The notes: generated by a model not told the origin, from the sequence alone. A stretch of DNA of 64,000 nt from Palsa-892 sp963751615 (GCA_963751615.1 CAVVVG010000005.1:930001-994000); one strand, 5' to 3'. Shown: positions 34,232-44,340, counted from the stretch's first letter. A program made the numbers and translations.

Positions 34232-35128
34232 GTGTCGATGCAACCCATTCCCACCCGTTCCGTCTTTCGTTTCGCGCCCTCTCCCAACGGCTATCTGCAT
34301 CTCGGCCATGCCCTTTCGGCGTTGCTGAACTACGAAATGGCACGCGCAGTAAACGGAAAGTTCCTGCTGCGCATCGAAGATATCGATCCGGCGCGCTGCA
34401 GGCCTGAATACGAAAAAGCGATCTACGAGGACCTCACGTGGCTTGGCATAGAGTGGGAAGCGCCTGTCCGCCGGCAATCGGACCAATACAGCGAATATCG
34501 CGCGGTGCTGGAAAAATTGCTGTGCGACGGCCTTGTGTACGCAGCCTTCGAAAGCCGCGCCGAGATCGCGCGTCTTGTCGCCGCGCGGGACAGCAACTGG
34601 CCGCGCGATCCCGACGGCGCACCACTTTATCCGGGTCAGGCGCGTAATCTCACGCCGAATGAGCGTGCCAAACGAATCGAAACGGGTGACGCTTATGCTC
34701 TCCGACTTAATCTGAAAGCAGCGCTGGCGCGGGTTAAATCGCCGCTACGCTGGATGGAAACCGGTAATGGTGAAGTGCGCGAAATTGAAGCGTACCCCGA
34801 ACGCTGGGGCGATGTGATTCTTGGCCGCAAGGAGATGCCCGCGAGCTATCATCTTGTCTGCGTGCTTGATGACGCGCTACAAGGCGTAACTAACGTCGTG
34901 CGCGGTATTGACCTTTACGAGTCGACGTCAATTCACCGATTGTTGCAGGAAATTCTGGGCCTGCCCGCACCCATCTATTATCACCACCGTCTCATTCTTG
35001 ATGTCGATGGCAAGAAACTCGCGAAACGTGAGTCTGCAACGACGCTGCGCGATCTACGCGCGCAAGGCTGGCGCGCACAGAATGTACGAAAAAATTTGGG
35101 ATTTCCGCCATCGGATCGTCCGCTATAA
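34232..35128 (+). CDS. gluQ: glutamyl-Q tRNA(Asp) synthetase
   Basis: The 298-aa enzyme is a short glutamyl-tRNA synthetase paralogue that attaches glutamate to the queuosine of tRNA-Asp. The HIGH-like motif is HLGHA within FRFAPSPNGYLHLGHALSALLN and the KMSKS-like is KLAKRESA; the anticodon-binding domain is missing, as expected. The start is GTG at 34232 or ATG at 34238. It is divergent from the glycosylase gene. Confidence 0.92.
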   Translation: MSMQPIPTRSVFRFAPSPNGYLHLGHALSALLNYEMARAVNGKFLLRIEDIDPARCRPEYEKAIYEDLTWLGIEWEAPVRRQSDQYSEYRAVLEKLLCDGLVYAAFESRAEIARLVAARDSNWPRDPDGAPLYPGQARNLTPNERAKRIETGDAYALRLNLKAALARVKSPLRWMETGNGEVREIEAYPERWGDVILGRKEMPASYHLVCVLDDALQGVTNVVRGIDLYESTSIHRLLQEILGLPAPIYYHHRLILDVDGKKLAKRESATTLRDLRAQGWRAQNVRKNLGFPPSDRPL

Positions 35129-35140
35129 CAAAAGCCCGCA

Positions 35141-36088
35141 CTAATGCATTCCAACGCCAAGCATCCACAGCCAGAATGAGATCGACAGCACACCGACTGC
35201 GGTCGATAGCGACACCGCGCCTGCCGTTGCCGGCACGCCTGCGCGGTAGCGTTCCGCCAACAAATACGAATTGATCCCACTCGGCATTGAGGCAAACACC
35301 ACAGCCACCCCCGCAAAGACCGGTGGCATTGCGAGAAGATAGCGTGTGATAACGAACACGATCAGCGGATGGAGAAATAGCTTTGCGACCGTAATGATCG
35401 CCGACAGCTTGAAATCGCCAGAAATTCCATAGCGCCGTAACGACAGCCCCATAGCAAACAGCGCGCAAGGAAGCGCAGAAGCCGCGATCAGTTCGATCAC
35501 AGCCTTGAGCGTACCGCCCGGCGCGATGCCGAGGAACCGCACGGCAAGCCCGGATACAAAACCAACCAAGACAAGATTCTTTGCGAAACTCTTTCCGAGA
35601 CGAATGAAAGCCTCACGCGAGATTCCCTCGCCGCTGCCCTCGATCAGGAGCGAAGCCGTGGTCATCATCAGCGGCAGATTGACCGCGATCAGCATGAACA
35701 ATGGCACAGCTCCGGGCTCGCCATAGGCTGACAGCACGAGTGGAATCCCCACGAGCACGATGTTCGACTGGCCGGACGCGAAGCCGTGAATGATCGATTC
35801 GCGCGTCGGCCGTCCGAATTGCTTCATGGAAATCGTCTGCACGATCACCCACGACAGAAACGCACCAGAAAAATACGCAACCCAGTAGGTCCAGGGCAGC
35901 GCATCCGGCAGTTTTGCCTCCGACAGCGTGCGAAAAATCAAGAGCGGGATCGCGACCATATAGACGTAATCAGAAACGCCCTCGGCGGTATTATCCTTCA
36001 GCAAGCCGAACACTGCGACCGCGTAACCGAGTCCGATTACACCAAAGAGCGGTAGTACGAGTTCAGAGATTCGGAATATTTGATCCAA
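35141..36088 (-). CDS. AEC family transporter (auxin efflux carrier type)
   Basis: The 315-aa membrane protein has ten hydrophobic spans in two five-helix halves. Typical lines are LVLPLFGVIGLGYAVAVFGLL, FGRPTRESIIHGFASGQSNIVLVGIPLVLSAYG, and ASALPCALFAMGLSLRRYG. Relatives move malate, malonate or small organic acids. It starts with TTG at 36088, only 4 nt after the stop of the ethylmalonyl-CoA mutase gene on the same strand, so it is coupled to it; export or uptake of a pathway acid is a fair inference. Confidence 0.85.
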   Translation of the reverse strand: MDQIFRISELVLPLFGVIGLGYAVAVFGLLKDNTAEGVSDYVYMVAIPLLIFRTLSEAKLPDALPWTYWVAYFSGAFLSWVIVQTISMKQFGRPTRESIIHGFASGQSNIVLVGIPLVLSAYGEPGAVPLFMLIAVNLPLMMTTASLLIEGSGEGISREAFIRLGKSFAKNLVLVGFVSGLAVRFLGIAPGGTLKAVIELIAASALPCALFAMGLSLRRYGISGDFKLSAIITVAKLFLHPLIVFVITRYLLAMPPVFAGVAVVFASMPSGINSYLLAERYRAGVPATAGAVSLSTAVGVLSISFWLWMLGVGMH

Positions 36089-36092
36089 TGAA

Positions 36093-38099
36093 TTACGCGG
36101 CGTTCTTGCCGGCAGAAATCTCGACGATTTTTACGATGTCCGTGAGAATACGATTGAGTTCATAATCCTTCGGCGTGAACACAGCGGAGACGCCGGATTT
36201 TTTCAAGAGCGCCGCATCCTCCGGCGGAATAATTCCACCAACCACGACCGGCACGTCGAGGCCCTCGCCTCGCAGCTTGTCCATCACCTCACGCACTAGC
36301 AGCACGTGGCTGCCCGATAGAATCGACAAGCCGACCATATGGACCTTTTCCTTCAGGGCCGCCTCGACGATCTCAGTCGGTGTGAGGCGGATGCCCTGAT
36401 AGACGACCTCCATGCCCGCGTCGCGCGCGCGCGCGGCGATTTGTTCGGCGCCGTTTGAATGGCCGTCGAGGCCAGGCTTCCCAACGAGAAACTTCAGCCG
36501 CCTGCCAAGGCGGCGGGAAACAGCATCCACTGCGACGCGGATTTCGTCGAGGCCGGTGGCATCGTTCCTCGCGGCACGTCCGACGCCAGTCGGCGCGCGA
36601 TATTCGCCGAATACTTTGCGCAGAGCAGCGCCCCATTCACCAGTGGTGACGCCTGCTTTCGCGCAGGCGATCGAGGCCGGCATAATATTCGAGCCATCCG
36701 CCGCCGCGCGCGAAAGCGCTTCGAGTGATTTCTTCACCGCCGTATTATCGCGCGACGAGCGCCATTTGACGAGCCGCACGATCTGCTCGTCCTCGACTTC
36801 CGGCGATACCGTAAGGATCGACTCGTTTCCGGTCGAAAGTGGCGAAGGCTCGGTTTCAGTGAATTTGTTGACACCGACGACGATCTGCTCGCCGCGTTCG
36901 ATTGCCTCGAGCCGCCGTGTGTTCGATTCGACGAGCCGCTCCTTCATGTAACCTGTCTCGACCGCTTTTACCGCGCCACCCATTTTTTCGATCTGCGCGA
37001 GCTCGTCGCGCGCCCCAGCCTTAAGAGCGCGGACCTTCTTCGCGATTTCCGAAGACCCATCGAAGAGATCACCATATTCCAGAAGGTCCGTCTCAAATGC
37101 GACGATCTGCTGCATACGGATGGACCATTGTTGGTCCCAAGGGCGCGGCAGACCGAGCGCCTCGTTCCACGCTGGGAGCTGCACAGCACGTGCACGGGCA
37201 TTTTTCGAGAGTGTCACGGCTAGCATCTCAATTAGGATTCGATAAACGTTATTCTCTGGCTGTTGCTCGGTAAGACCGAGCGAGTTCACCTGTACACCAT
37301 AGCGAAAGCGGCGGTGTTTTTCCCGAGTTACGCCGTAGCGCTCGCGCGTGATCTCTTCCCACAGCTCCGCAAACGCCCGCATCTTGCAAAGTTCAGTGAC
37401 GAAGCGGAGCCCCGCATTAACGAAGAACGAGATGCGCCCTACGACTTCCTCGAAGTCCTTTCCCAACACCGTGCCCGACGACTTCACCGCATCAAGTACT
37501 GCAATCGCGTTTGCGAGCGCATAAGAGAGTTCCTGCTGCGGCGTCGCGCCCGCTTCCTGCAAATGATAGGAACAGACATTGATTGGATTCCATTTCGGAA
37601 TCTCGCGCGTCGCGAATAGAATCGTATCCTTTACGAGACGCATCGAGGGCGCGGGCGGAAACACATAAGTGCCCCGCGAGAGATATTCCTTTAGAATATC
37701 GTTCTGAGTTGTGCCCGAAAGCAACTTCTTGTCCACGCCCTGCTCCTCGGCGAGCGCGATATACATCGCGAGCAGCCACGCGGCCGTCGCGTTAATCGTC
37801 ATGGACGTATTCATTTCGCCAAGCGGGATGCTTTCGAAAAGCATCCGCATGTCGCCCAGATGGGAAATCGAGACGCCAACCTTGCCGACCTCGCCCTTCG
37901 CGAGCGGATGGTCGGCATCATAACCAGTCTGCGTGGGAAGGTCGAAGGCGACCGAGAGGCCAGTCTGGCCTTTTGCGAGATTTGAACGGTAGAGGCGGTT
38001 CGATTCCGCCGCCGTCGAGTGCCCCGCATATGTGCGGATGAGCCAAGGTTGATCGCGTTTTGCGCCGCGCTTGGTTTGGCCTCCCGTCGCCTCCGTCAT
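36093..38099 (-). CDS. ecm: ethylmalonyl-CoA mutase
   Basis: The 668-aa AdoB12 enzyme turns (2R)-ethylmalonyl-CoA into (2S)-methylsuccinyl-CoA in the ethylmalonyl-CoA pathway. It has the mutase TIM barrel (RTYAGHSTAAESNRLYRSNL, SVAFDLPTQTGYDADHP, SGTTQNDILKEYLSRGTYV) and a C-terminal B12 domain with the base-off motif Asp545-x-His547-x-x-Gly550 (GLDGHSNG). Its length, shorter than methylmalonyl-CoA mutase, and its position near ccr support Ecm over Mcm. The AEC gene follows 4 nt downstream. A cobalamin adenosyltransferase gene is at 44.5 kb. Confidence 0.93.
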   Translation of the reverse strand: MTEATGGQTKRGAKRDQPWLIRTYAGHSTAAESNRLYRSNLAKGQTGLSVAFDLPTQTGYDADHPLAKGEVGKVGVSISHLGDMRMLFESIPLGEMNTSMTINATAAWLLAMYIALAEEQGVDKKLLSGTTQNDILKEYLSRGTYVFPPAPSMRLVKDTILFATREIPKWNPINVCSYHLQEAGATPQQELSYALANAIAVLDAVKSSGTVLGKDFEEVVGRISFFVNAGLRFVTELCKMRAFAELWEEITRERYGVTREKHRRFRYGVQVNSLGLTEQQPENNVYRILIEMLAVTLSKNARARAVQLPAWNEALGLPRPWDQQWSIRMQQIVAFETDLLEYGDLFDGSSEIAKKVRALKAGARDELAQIEKMGGAVKAVETGYMKERLVESNTRRLEAIERGEQIVVGVNKFTETEPSPLSTGNESILTVSPEVEDEQIVRLVKWRSSRDNTAVKKSLEALSRAAADGSNIMPASIACAKAGVTTGEWGAALRKVFGEYRAPTGVGRAARNDATGLDEIRVAVDAVSRRLGRRLKFLVGKPGLDGHSNGAEQIAARARDAGMEVVYQGIRLTPTEIVEAALKEKVHMVGLSILSGSHVLLVREVMDKLRGEGLDVPVVVGGIIPPEDAALLKKSGVSAVFTPKDYELNRILTDIVKIVEISAGKNAA

Positions 38100-38107
38100 T
38101 CAATTCC

Positions 38108-38359
38108 TCAACGTCTGATGAGACCGATGATGAACAGCAAGATCACGGCGCCGATGACGGCGTTAATGATCTGCGGTACAAAACCGGAGCCGATGGAGAT
38201 TCCAATGCGTGGCAGAATCCACCCGGCAACCACCGCACCGACGATGCCGACGATAATGTTACCGATCAACCCAAAGCCATAACCCTTCATGATAACGCCA
38301 GCGAGCCAGCCGGCGATCGCACCGATGATCAACCAAATGACAATTCCTGTAGGATCCAT
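38108..38359 (-). CDS. GlsB/YeaQ/YmgE family membrane protein
   Basis: The 83-aa protein has three short membrane helices with the family glycine pattern: GIVIWLIIGAIAGWLAGVIMKG, GLIGNIIVGIVGAVVAGWILP and VIGAVILLFIIGL. It is often a stress-induced protein of unknown role. AGAGGAG precedes the ATG at 38359, and upstream frame extension is not supported. It lies 8 nt before ecm on the same strand, so cotranscription is possible. Confidence 0.88.
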   Translation of the reverse strand: MDPTGIVIWLIIGAIAGWLAGVIMKGYGFGLIGNIIVGIVGAVVAGWILPRIGISIGSGFVPQIINAVIGAVILLFIIGLIRR

Positions 38360-38495
38360 GTAGCGCTCCTCTGTAACTTTTTCACCGTTTAGCTCTTGAA
38401 GACTCGGCCGTTCCGGAATGAGCGGCTCGATTTCGTATTGCAGCGTGTCAAGCATAGCGCAGCTAAAGCCGCACGCCAGCCAAAAAAGAAGACAA

Positions 38496-39746
38496 TTACC
38501 GCCTGTTCTGCCGGTGATGAGCCCTGAATAACTCGCGCTTCACAGCCCCTGCACGCTCTTCAGACAATGCTCGGAATGCCCGTTGCAGAATCAGCCCAGC
38601 CACGATCAACGTTGCCACGAGCCCCACCGGCAGTTTCACAAACGGAAAGATGAAAAGAAGTACCGCGCCGGTCGCCAGCGCGATTTCTTCTCCGCGTAGA
38701 AATCCGGTCTTCAAGGCGATGCGCAACAGGAACGCCACCGGAATCGACAACACAACAAGATCGTAGAGATATACATAAGGTGTCGCGAGCAGTGTGCCGA
38801 TCGCCAGCGCTGCGGCTTTCAATTCGAATGGTATCTTGCTTCGCCACATGAGGCAAAGCAGGAGCGCGACGAAGCCTGCAAATACGCATTGCACCCACCA
38901 TGCAAGCTGCTCGCTTCCACCCACGACGCGCACAAACGCAAAAACACTTTGCATTTTTGCAATATCGGCTTGTCCTTCGGAAAGAAATGCCTGCGAGGCG
39001 ACTGGCAGCCAATGAAAAAATGATTCCCACGCGGCAGTGCCGAATGCGAACCACGAACCGGCAACCATCGTGAGCATGGTCGTCGCGGCGACGAAGATCA
39101 CGGTCCACCGGCACGCGACCAAGAGCACCACTGGAAACAGAATGCCGAACTGCGGCTTGTAGGTCAGTAGGCCCAGACAACATCCGGCAAGCACCGGCTG
39201 ACGTTCCATGAAACCGAGCGTACCGCCGATCAGCGCGGCGGTGAGAAATCCATTTTGTCCGACGGATGCATTCGCAAGAACGGTAGGAAACGCCCCCGCC
39301 AGCAGATATCCAGCGCGATGACCGACGATCCACCGGATCGTAACAAGGTACATCGGCAACGATGCGGCAATCCACCCGGCGAAAGCCGCGGCATAAGGAA
39401 ACAACGCAAGGAGTGCCGCGATCGCCAGAAAGGGCGGCGGATAGTGCCAGGGGAAATAGCCCACGAAGTCGTAACCGACCGCGCTGTTCTCGATTTGCTT
39501 ATGAATCGTCCAATCGTAAGCGGCGGAGGAATTGCCGGCGAGCACTAATTTGCCCGCCGCCCACACGTCTACGAAATCAGTCGGGATTCCGTGGCCTGAA
39601 GAGTCGATCAGCCATGAGCCCTGAACGAAGGAACTGACAAGATAAACAAAATGTGCGAGACAAAGACCAAAACATACAAGATGAAACGGTTTCCCAAACG
39701 GACCATCCTCGAGGCTGTATGAGGTTGAGAGGTGTTGGATCGACAT
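38496..39746 (-). CDS. DUF2029 / GT87-type membrane glycosyltransferase-like protein
   Basis: The 416-aa protein has about ten membrane spans. The family line is DFVDVWAAGKLVLAGNSSAAYDW with the acidic residues near the first loop, then FPWHYPPPFLAIAALLALFPY and GQNGFLTAALIGGTLGFMERQPVLAGCCLGLLTYKPQ. GT87 enzymes use polyprenyl-phosphate sugars as donors on the outer face of the membrane. Acceptor and sugar are unknown. Confidence 0.88.
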   Translation of the reverse strand: MSIQHLSTSYSLEDGPFGKPFHLVCFGLCLAHFVYLVSSFVQGSWLIDSSGHGIPTDFVDVWAAGKLVLAGNSSAAYDWTIHKQIENSAVGYDFVGYFPWHYPPPFLAIAALLALFPYAAAFAGWIAASLPMYLVTIRWIVGHRAGYLLAGAFPTVLANASVGQNGFLTAALIGGTLGFMERQPVLAGCCLGLLTYKPQFGILFPVVLLVACRWTVIFVAATTMLTMVAGSWFAFGTAAWESFFHWLPVASQAFLSEGQADIAKMQSVFAFVRVVGGSEQLAWWVQCVFAGFVALLLCLMWRSKIPFELKAAALAIGTLLATPYVYLYDLVVLSIPVAFLLRIALKTGFLRGEEIALATGAVLLFIFPFVKLPVGLVATLIVAGLILQRAFRALSEERAGAVKRELFRAHHRQNRR

Positions 39747-39920
39747 CGTTCGTCGCTGGATTGGTAAAGCCGGCCGCTACGGCAACTTTGCCCGATCCCG
39801 TTGATGAACACTTAAGAACAGGCCCGTTCGTCTCTCTTATTGCGTTGCAATATCAATTTTGGCAGATTGATCGCAAAGCACGATCCTGCCTCTTGCGGGC
39901 AGCGCACAGGAAATTTTGAA

Positions 39921-41195
39921 ATGGCGATCGCAGCCCTGAAACCAGTCGGCCCTAAGGATTTATACGAGATTGGCGAAATTCCGCCGCTCGGTTATGTGCC
40001 ATCCAAAATGTATGCATGGGCAATTCGCAAGGAGCGCCACGGTCCGCCTCTTTCTTCGATGCAGATTGAAGTGCTCCCCACCTGGCCTATCGGTGACGAT
40101 GAAGTACTCGTGTTCGTGATGGCGGCGGGCGTAAATTACAACGGTGCCTGGGCCGCGCTTGGCCAGCCGATTTCGCCACACGACGTGCACAAGAGCCCTT
40201 ATCACATCGCCGGCTCCGATGCTTCCGGCATTGTGTGGGCCATCGGCTCCAAGGTGAGGCGCTGGAAGGTGGGCGATGAAGTCGTCGTTCACTGTAATCA
40301 GGACGATGGCGATGACGAAGAATGCAATGGGGGTGATCCGATGTTGTCACCCTCACAACGCATCTGGGGCTACGAGACGCCGGATGGATCCTTCGCGCAA
40401 TTCTGCCGTGTACAGTCGCGTCAGCTGATGCCAAGGCCCAAGCATCTCACCTGGGAAGAGTTTGCCTGTTATACTCTCACACTCGCCACCGCTTATCGTA
40501 TGTTGTTCGGCCATGCTCCACATACGGTTAAGCCTGGTGGCTACGTATTGGTGTGGGGTGCATCGGGAGGGCTCGGCGTGTTCGGCGTGCAACTCGCCGC
40601 CGCCTCCGGCGCTCATGCGATCGGAATCATCTCCGACAACGACAAACGCGATTATGTACTCAGCCTCGGCGCCAAAGGAGTAATCAACCGTAAAGATTTC
40701 AACTGTTGGGGTCAGATGCCGAAGGTGAATACCACCGAATATAACGACTGGGCCAAAGAGGCACGCAAGTTCGGCAAGGCGATATGGGACATCACTGGCA
40801 AACGCGACGTCGACATCGTATTCGAACACCCCGGCGAAGCAACGTTCCCGGTTTCCTGTCTCGTTGTGAAACGTGGCGGCATGGTTGTATTCTGCGCCGG
40901 TACCTCCGGTTTCAATATTACCTTCGACGCCCGTTATGTCTGGATGCGACAGAAGCGGGTGCAGGGCTCGCATTTCGCTCACCTGAAACAGGCCGCGGCC
41001 GCAAATCAGTTTGTGCTCGATCGCCGCATCGATCCGTGCATGAGCGAGGTATTTGGTTGGCAGGAAATTCCCCACGCACACATGAAAATGCTGAATAACC
41101 AACATAAACCGGGCAATATGGCGGTGCTAGTCAATGCCCCGCGCACTGGATTGCGAACCCTCGAGGACGTGATTGAGGCTAGCACGAGCGGTTGA
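39921..41195 (+). CDS. ccr: crotonyl-CoA carboxylase/reductase
   Basis: The 424-aa NADPH enzyme carboxylates and reduces crotonyl-CoA to (2S)-ethylmalonyl-CoA, the hallmark step of the ethylmalonyl-CoA pathway. It is a medium-chain dehydrogenase: KDLYEIGEIPPLGYVPSKMYAWAIRKERHG, AAGVNYNGAWAALGQP, the nucleotide loop WGASGGLGVFGVQLA and EHPGEATFPVSCLVVKRGG with the CO2-pocket His/Glu region typical for Ccr. The ATG at 39921 follows a CAGGAAAT site; the frame extends upstream without match. It is divergent from the GT87 gene; ecm is 2 kb away on the other strand. Confidence 0.95.
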   Translation: MAIAALKPVGPKDLYEIGEIPPLGYVPSKMYAWAIRKERHGPPLSSMQIEVLPTWPIGDDEVLVFVMAAGVNYNGAWAALGQPISPHDVHKSPYHIAGSDASGIVWAIGSKVRRWKVGDEVVVHCNQDDGDDEECNGGDPMLSPSQRIWGYETPDGSFAQFCRVQSRQLMPRPKHLTWEEFACYTLTLATAYRMLFGHAPHTVKPGGYVLVWGASGGLGVFGVQLAAASGAHAIGIISDNDKRDYVLSLGAKGVINRKDFNCWGQMPKVNTTEYNDWAKEARKFGKAIWDITGKRDVDIVFEHPGEATFPVSCLVVKRGGMVVFCAGTSGFNITFDARYVWMRQKRVQGSHFAHLKQAAAANQFVLDRRIDPCMSEVFGWQEIPHAHMKMLNNQHKPGNMAVLVNAPRTGLRTLEDVIEASTSG

Positions 41196-41372
41196 TCATC
41201 CATGCTTCTCGCCTGGTTTGCACGTCGTACTTTTTGCAAAACTGTTCCACGCTGATGCGCAGAATACGCTCGGCCATATGCGTGGCGGCGCCCACTTGCC
41301 GCACCAGTACAACGTTCGGTGTACTGAAATAAACGCGTGGCCAATTCGGCCGATGATAATATTCGCCGATTA

Positions 41373-42239
41373 TCAGGAGTGCGAAAACCGCTCATGCGGA
41401 CGAGACCTGTCGCCACCCTTGTACCGCTTGCGGATTACGGAGTTCAGCTCGCCGCCATAGACAAAAATTGATGCCGACACATACAGAAAGACAAGCGCAA
41501 TCATGGCCGAAGCTAAACCCGCGTAGTACGTAACGTAGGTGTACGCGAACTCGGACAGATAGGAACCGAAAACAGCGCCGGCCGCCAACCACAAAATGAG
41601 TGTCACGAGAATACCAGGCATTATCTCGGAGAAGCTGCGCCGTCCTGCGGGGAGCCATTTATGCACGATGATTAGCCCGACAATCAGCACGCAGGCGGCA
41701 GTGACATAACGCACAAAAGCGATTAGCCACGAAAATGGCGCCAGCCAAGGCGCGTATTTTACCGCGCTCGCCCAGATGAGCGGCCCAAGCACGATCAGAA
41801 AGCCGAGCGCCAGAAACGAGACTGCTCCGCTCAGGACGTAAATGATCGACTCGATCCGCACCCACCACCAGGGATTCATTTCGCGTACACCGTAGGCACG
41901 GTTCAATCCGATCCGCAGGCTTTCGATCCCACTCGAAGCGAAATAAATCGCGAGTAGAACACCAAAGGTGAGCGCATCGGTACGAAGGTTGGTAAGAACG
42001 TCGTGCACCGCGTTCGAAATTGGCACCGCAACTTCCTTTGGCCATGTATCCAGAAGAAGCCGCGCGGTTTCGTCGGCAAGTTCCTTGGTACCAAACAGAG
42101 CGGCCAGCGCCGTCACGAAAATTAGAAATGGAAAAAGCGCCATCAACGCCGAAAGCGCAATATGGCTCGCGATCGCCCAGCCATCATCATCGTTGAAAGC
42201 GTAAAATGCCTCGAGCGCGATTTTATAGACACGATTCAT
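41373..42239 (-). CDS. YihY/BrkB family (UPF0761) inner-membrane protein
   Basis: The 288-aa protein has six membrane spans. The line YKIALEAFYAFNDDDGWAIASHIALSALMALFPFLIF begins the family. The long hydrophobic block YFASSGIESLRIGLNRAYGVREMNPWWWVRIESIIYVLSG and GILVTLILWLAAGAVFGSYLSEF follow. Despite the old RNase BN name, it is a membrane protein of unknown transport role. I choose ATG 42239 with GAGAG upstream over 42296. It is tail-to-tail with ccr. Confidence 0.85.
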   Translation of the reverse strand: MNRVYKIALEAFYAFNDDDGWAIASHIALSALMALFPFLIFVTALAALFGTKELADETARLLLDTWPKEVAVPISNAVHDVLTNLRTDALTFGVLLAIYFASSGIESLRIGLNRAYGVREMNPWWWVRIESIIYVLSGAVSFLALGFLIVLGPLIWASAVKYAPWLAPFSWLIAFVRYVTAACVLIVGLIIVHKWLPAGRRSFSEIMPGILVTLILWLAAGAVFGSYLSEFAYTYVTYYAGLASAMIALVFLYVSASIFVYGGELNSVIRKRYKGGDRSRPHERFSHS

Positions 42240-42613
42240 GTCTCTCAAATCGCCAATCAGCGGCCAACTGGCAAGCGAAAAAGAGAGCCGGCGCAAGACC
42301 GATTAAGACGAATTGACCAGAGGTATAAAGGCGAGCGCGAAGATCCGGGTTCGTACCGAAAGCCAAAAAATTACGCGGCTACAAATGGAAGTGACCCTCG
42401 AAAGCAAAGATTGGATTCGACGAAATTCCATGCTCGAGATTCGAGCGATAGCAAAACAACTATGTGTCCGTAACGGCACTGCCGTTCGGAAAAGATAGGC
42501 TGATGAAAGACTTGGACGGTTAATGAAGGTCTGCACGTCCTCAAGCGTGGCGTGTTCCCGCTTGCTTTTGTGCGATGCAAAAGTAGGGTGGAGGAAAACC
42601 AAGGAGCCAATTG
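42240..42613. other. 374-base non-coding stretch upstream of mcd
   Basis: No gene is seen. Two small perfect hairpins lie close together: GCTCGA/TCGAGC at 42432-42446 and AACGGC/GCCGTT around ACT at 42472-42486. They may belong to the leader of the mcd message. No known riboswitch was recognised. Confidence 0.45.
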
Positions 42614-44293
42614 ATGTCATTTGCCACCCACCGCCGCGCCGCTAGTGCTGAAACCGACCTTTTGCGCCTCGCCAATGAAGCCGAAACAGCGGTTGCAGCA
42701 TTGCTAGCCGAGGCATCCACAGCCGTTGGCAACCGAGTACGGCAGAATGGCAAGCTGTCATCCGCATTGCTGGACCGCGAACAAAATGCAGTTCATGGCC
42801 TGGCCTGGCTTGCAACTTATGTGGAAGTCGTCCGGCAGCTCGTTTCTTACACGCGCCGCATGATGGCAGCCGGCCGATTTGGGCAGACCGAATATCTTTT
42901 GGTTTCGATGGGACTTGGCGAAACTCTCGCACAAATCTTTGGCGGCATCCCTATGAGCCAAGGCGAATTCGTGCGTCCTGGTTCGCTCGGTGTTGCCGAA
43001 GATCGAATCGAAATGCGCCTCACCTCAGCCATAAAAATCTTGATCGCAGAAGGCAGCTCTCCCGAAACGCGAGCAAAATTAATCGCCCTCATTGCGAAAT
43101 CTGATGGAATTATCGGCGACGACGGCCTCGATGAGACGCTCGAAGCCATGCGCACGGAAATGCGTCGCTTCGCGAACGAAGAAATAGTGCCGCACGCTCA
43201 CGGCTGGCACCTTGCTAACAAATACATCCCGCTCGAAATCATTTCCCACATGGCCGAACTTGGAGTTTTCGGCCTGACGATTCCAGAAAAGTATGGCGGT
43301 CTCGGCCTTGGCAAGGAATCGATGTGCGTCGTCTCCGATGAGTTATCGCGTGGCTATATTGGCGTAGGCTCGCTTGGCACACGCTCGGAGATCGCCGCCG
43401 AACTAATTCTTGGCTCCGGAACCGAAGAGCAGAAGGCAAAATGGCTCCCGAAAATCGCTTCAGGAGAAGTGCTGCCGACGGCGGTCTTCACAGAACCAAA
43501 TATCGGTTCTGATCTCGCTTCGCTCAAGACACGAGCCGTGCGCGAGGGCAATGTTTATAAAGTTTACGGCAACAAAACCTGGATTACCCATCCGGTGCGC
43601 GCCGACTTAATGACGCTGCTCGTTCGCACCGACATGAGCGAAAGCGGATATAAAGGTTTGTCGATGCTGCTGGCTCCGAAACCGCGTGGCACCGATAAGA
43701 ATCCATTCCCGGCGCCGGGAATGACCGGCGGTGAAATCGAAGTACTGGGTTACCGAGGCATGAAAGAATTCGAAATCGGATTCGATGGCTTCGAAGTCCC
43801 TATAGAGAATTTACTTGGTGGTAGCGAGGGTCAGGGTTTCAAGCAATTGATGCAAACATTCGAAGCAGCTCGTATTCAAACGGCTGCGCGAGCCGTCGGC
43901 GTCGCTCAATCCGCCATGGAACTCGCATTGCGATACGCGAAGGAACGAATCCAGTTCGGCAAAGCTACGCTTAACTTCCCGCGCGTCGCCGACAAAATCG
44001 CCATGATGGCAACAGAAATTCTGGTTGCACGCCAGCTTACTTATCATGCGGCACGTGAAAAAGATTCTGGCCGCCGCTGCGATCTCGAGGCGGGCATGGC
44101 AAAACTCTACGGTGCTCGTGTTGCATGGGCTGCCGCTGATAACGCAGTTCAGATCCACGGCGGTAATGGTTTCGCGCTCGAATATCCAGTCTCCCGTGTG
44201 CTTTGTGATGCACGAATTCTCAATATTTTTGAAGGTGCGGCGGAAATTCAGGCACAGGTTATTGCGCGGCGATTGCTCGGTGGCAGCAATTAA
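42614..44293 (+). CDS. mcd: methylsuccinyl-CoA dehydrogenase
   Basis: The 559-aa FAD enzyme is an acyl-CoA dehydrogenase with an extra N-terminal domain of about 150 residues (YVEVVRQLVSYTRRMMAAGRFGQTEYLLVSMGLGETLAQI), the mark of Mcd, which oxidises (2S)-methylsuccinyl-CoA to mesaconyl-CoA. The core follows: EEIVPHAHGWHLANKYIP, FGLTIPEKYGGLGLGKESMCVVSDELSRG, AVFTEPNIGSDLASLKTRA and GGNGFALEYPVSRVLCDARI. AAGGAG at 42601-42606 supports ATG 42614. Its electrons go to ETF, encoded at 46 kb. Confidence 0.93.
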   Translation: MSFATHRRAASAETDLLRLANEAETAVAALLAEASTAVGNRVRQNGKLSSALLDREQNAVHGLAWLATYVEVVRQLVSYTRRMMAAGRFGQTEYLLVSMGLGETLAQIFGGIPMSQGEFVRPGSLGVAEDRIEMRLTSAIKILIAEGSSPETRAKLIALIAKSDGIIGDDGLDETLEAMRTEMRRFANEEIVPHAHGWHLANKYIPLEIISHMAELGVFGLTIPEKYGGLGLGKESMCVVSDELSRGYIGVGSLGTRSEIAAELILGSGTEEQKAKWLPKIASGEVLPTAVFTEPNIGSDLASLKTRAVREGNVYKVYGNKTWITHPVRADLMTLLVRTDMSESGYKGLSMLLAPKPRGTDKNPFPAPGMTGGEIEVLGYRGMKEFEIGFDGFEVPIENLLGGSEGQGFKQLMQTFEAARIQTAARAVGVAQSAMELALRYAKERIQFGKATLNFPRVADKIAMMATEILVARQLTYHAAREKDSGRRCDLEAGMAKLYGARVAWAAADNAVQIHGGNGFALEYPVSRVLCDARILNIFEGAAEIQAQVIARRLLGGSN

Positions 44294-44340
44294 GCCAATC
44301 TGCTTCCTATCTCGCGTACCGTACTAAATTGAGAATACTT

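Noticed and set aside
40353..41105. 250-codon frame opposite ccr
   Set aside because: Antisense shadow of a fully conserved enzyme gene, with no own motifs or ribosome site.
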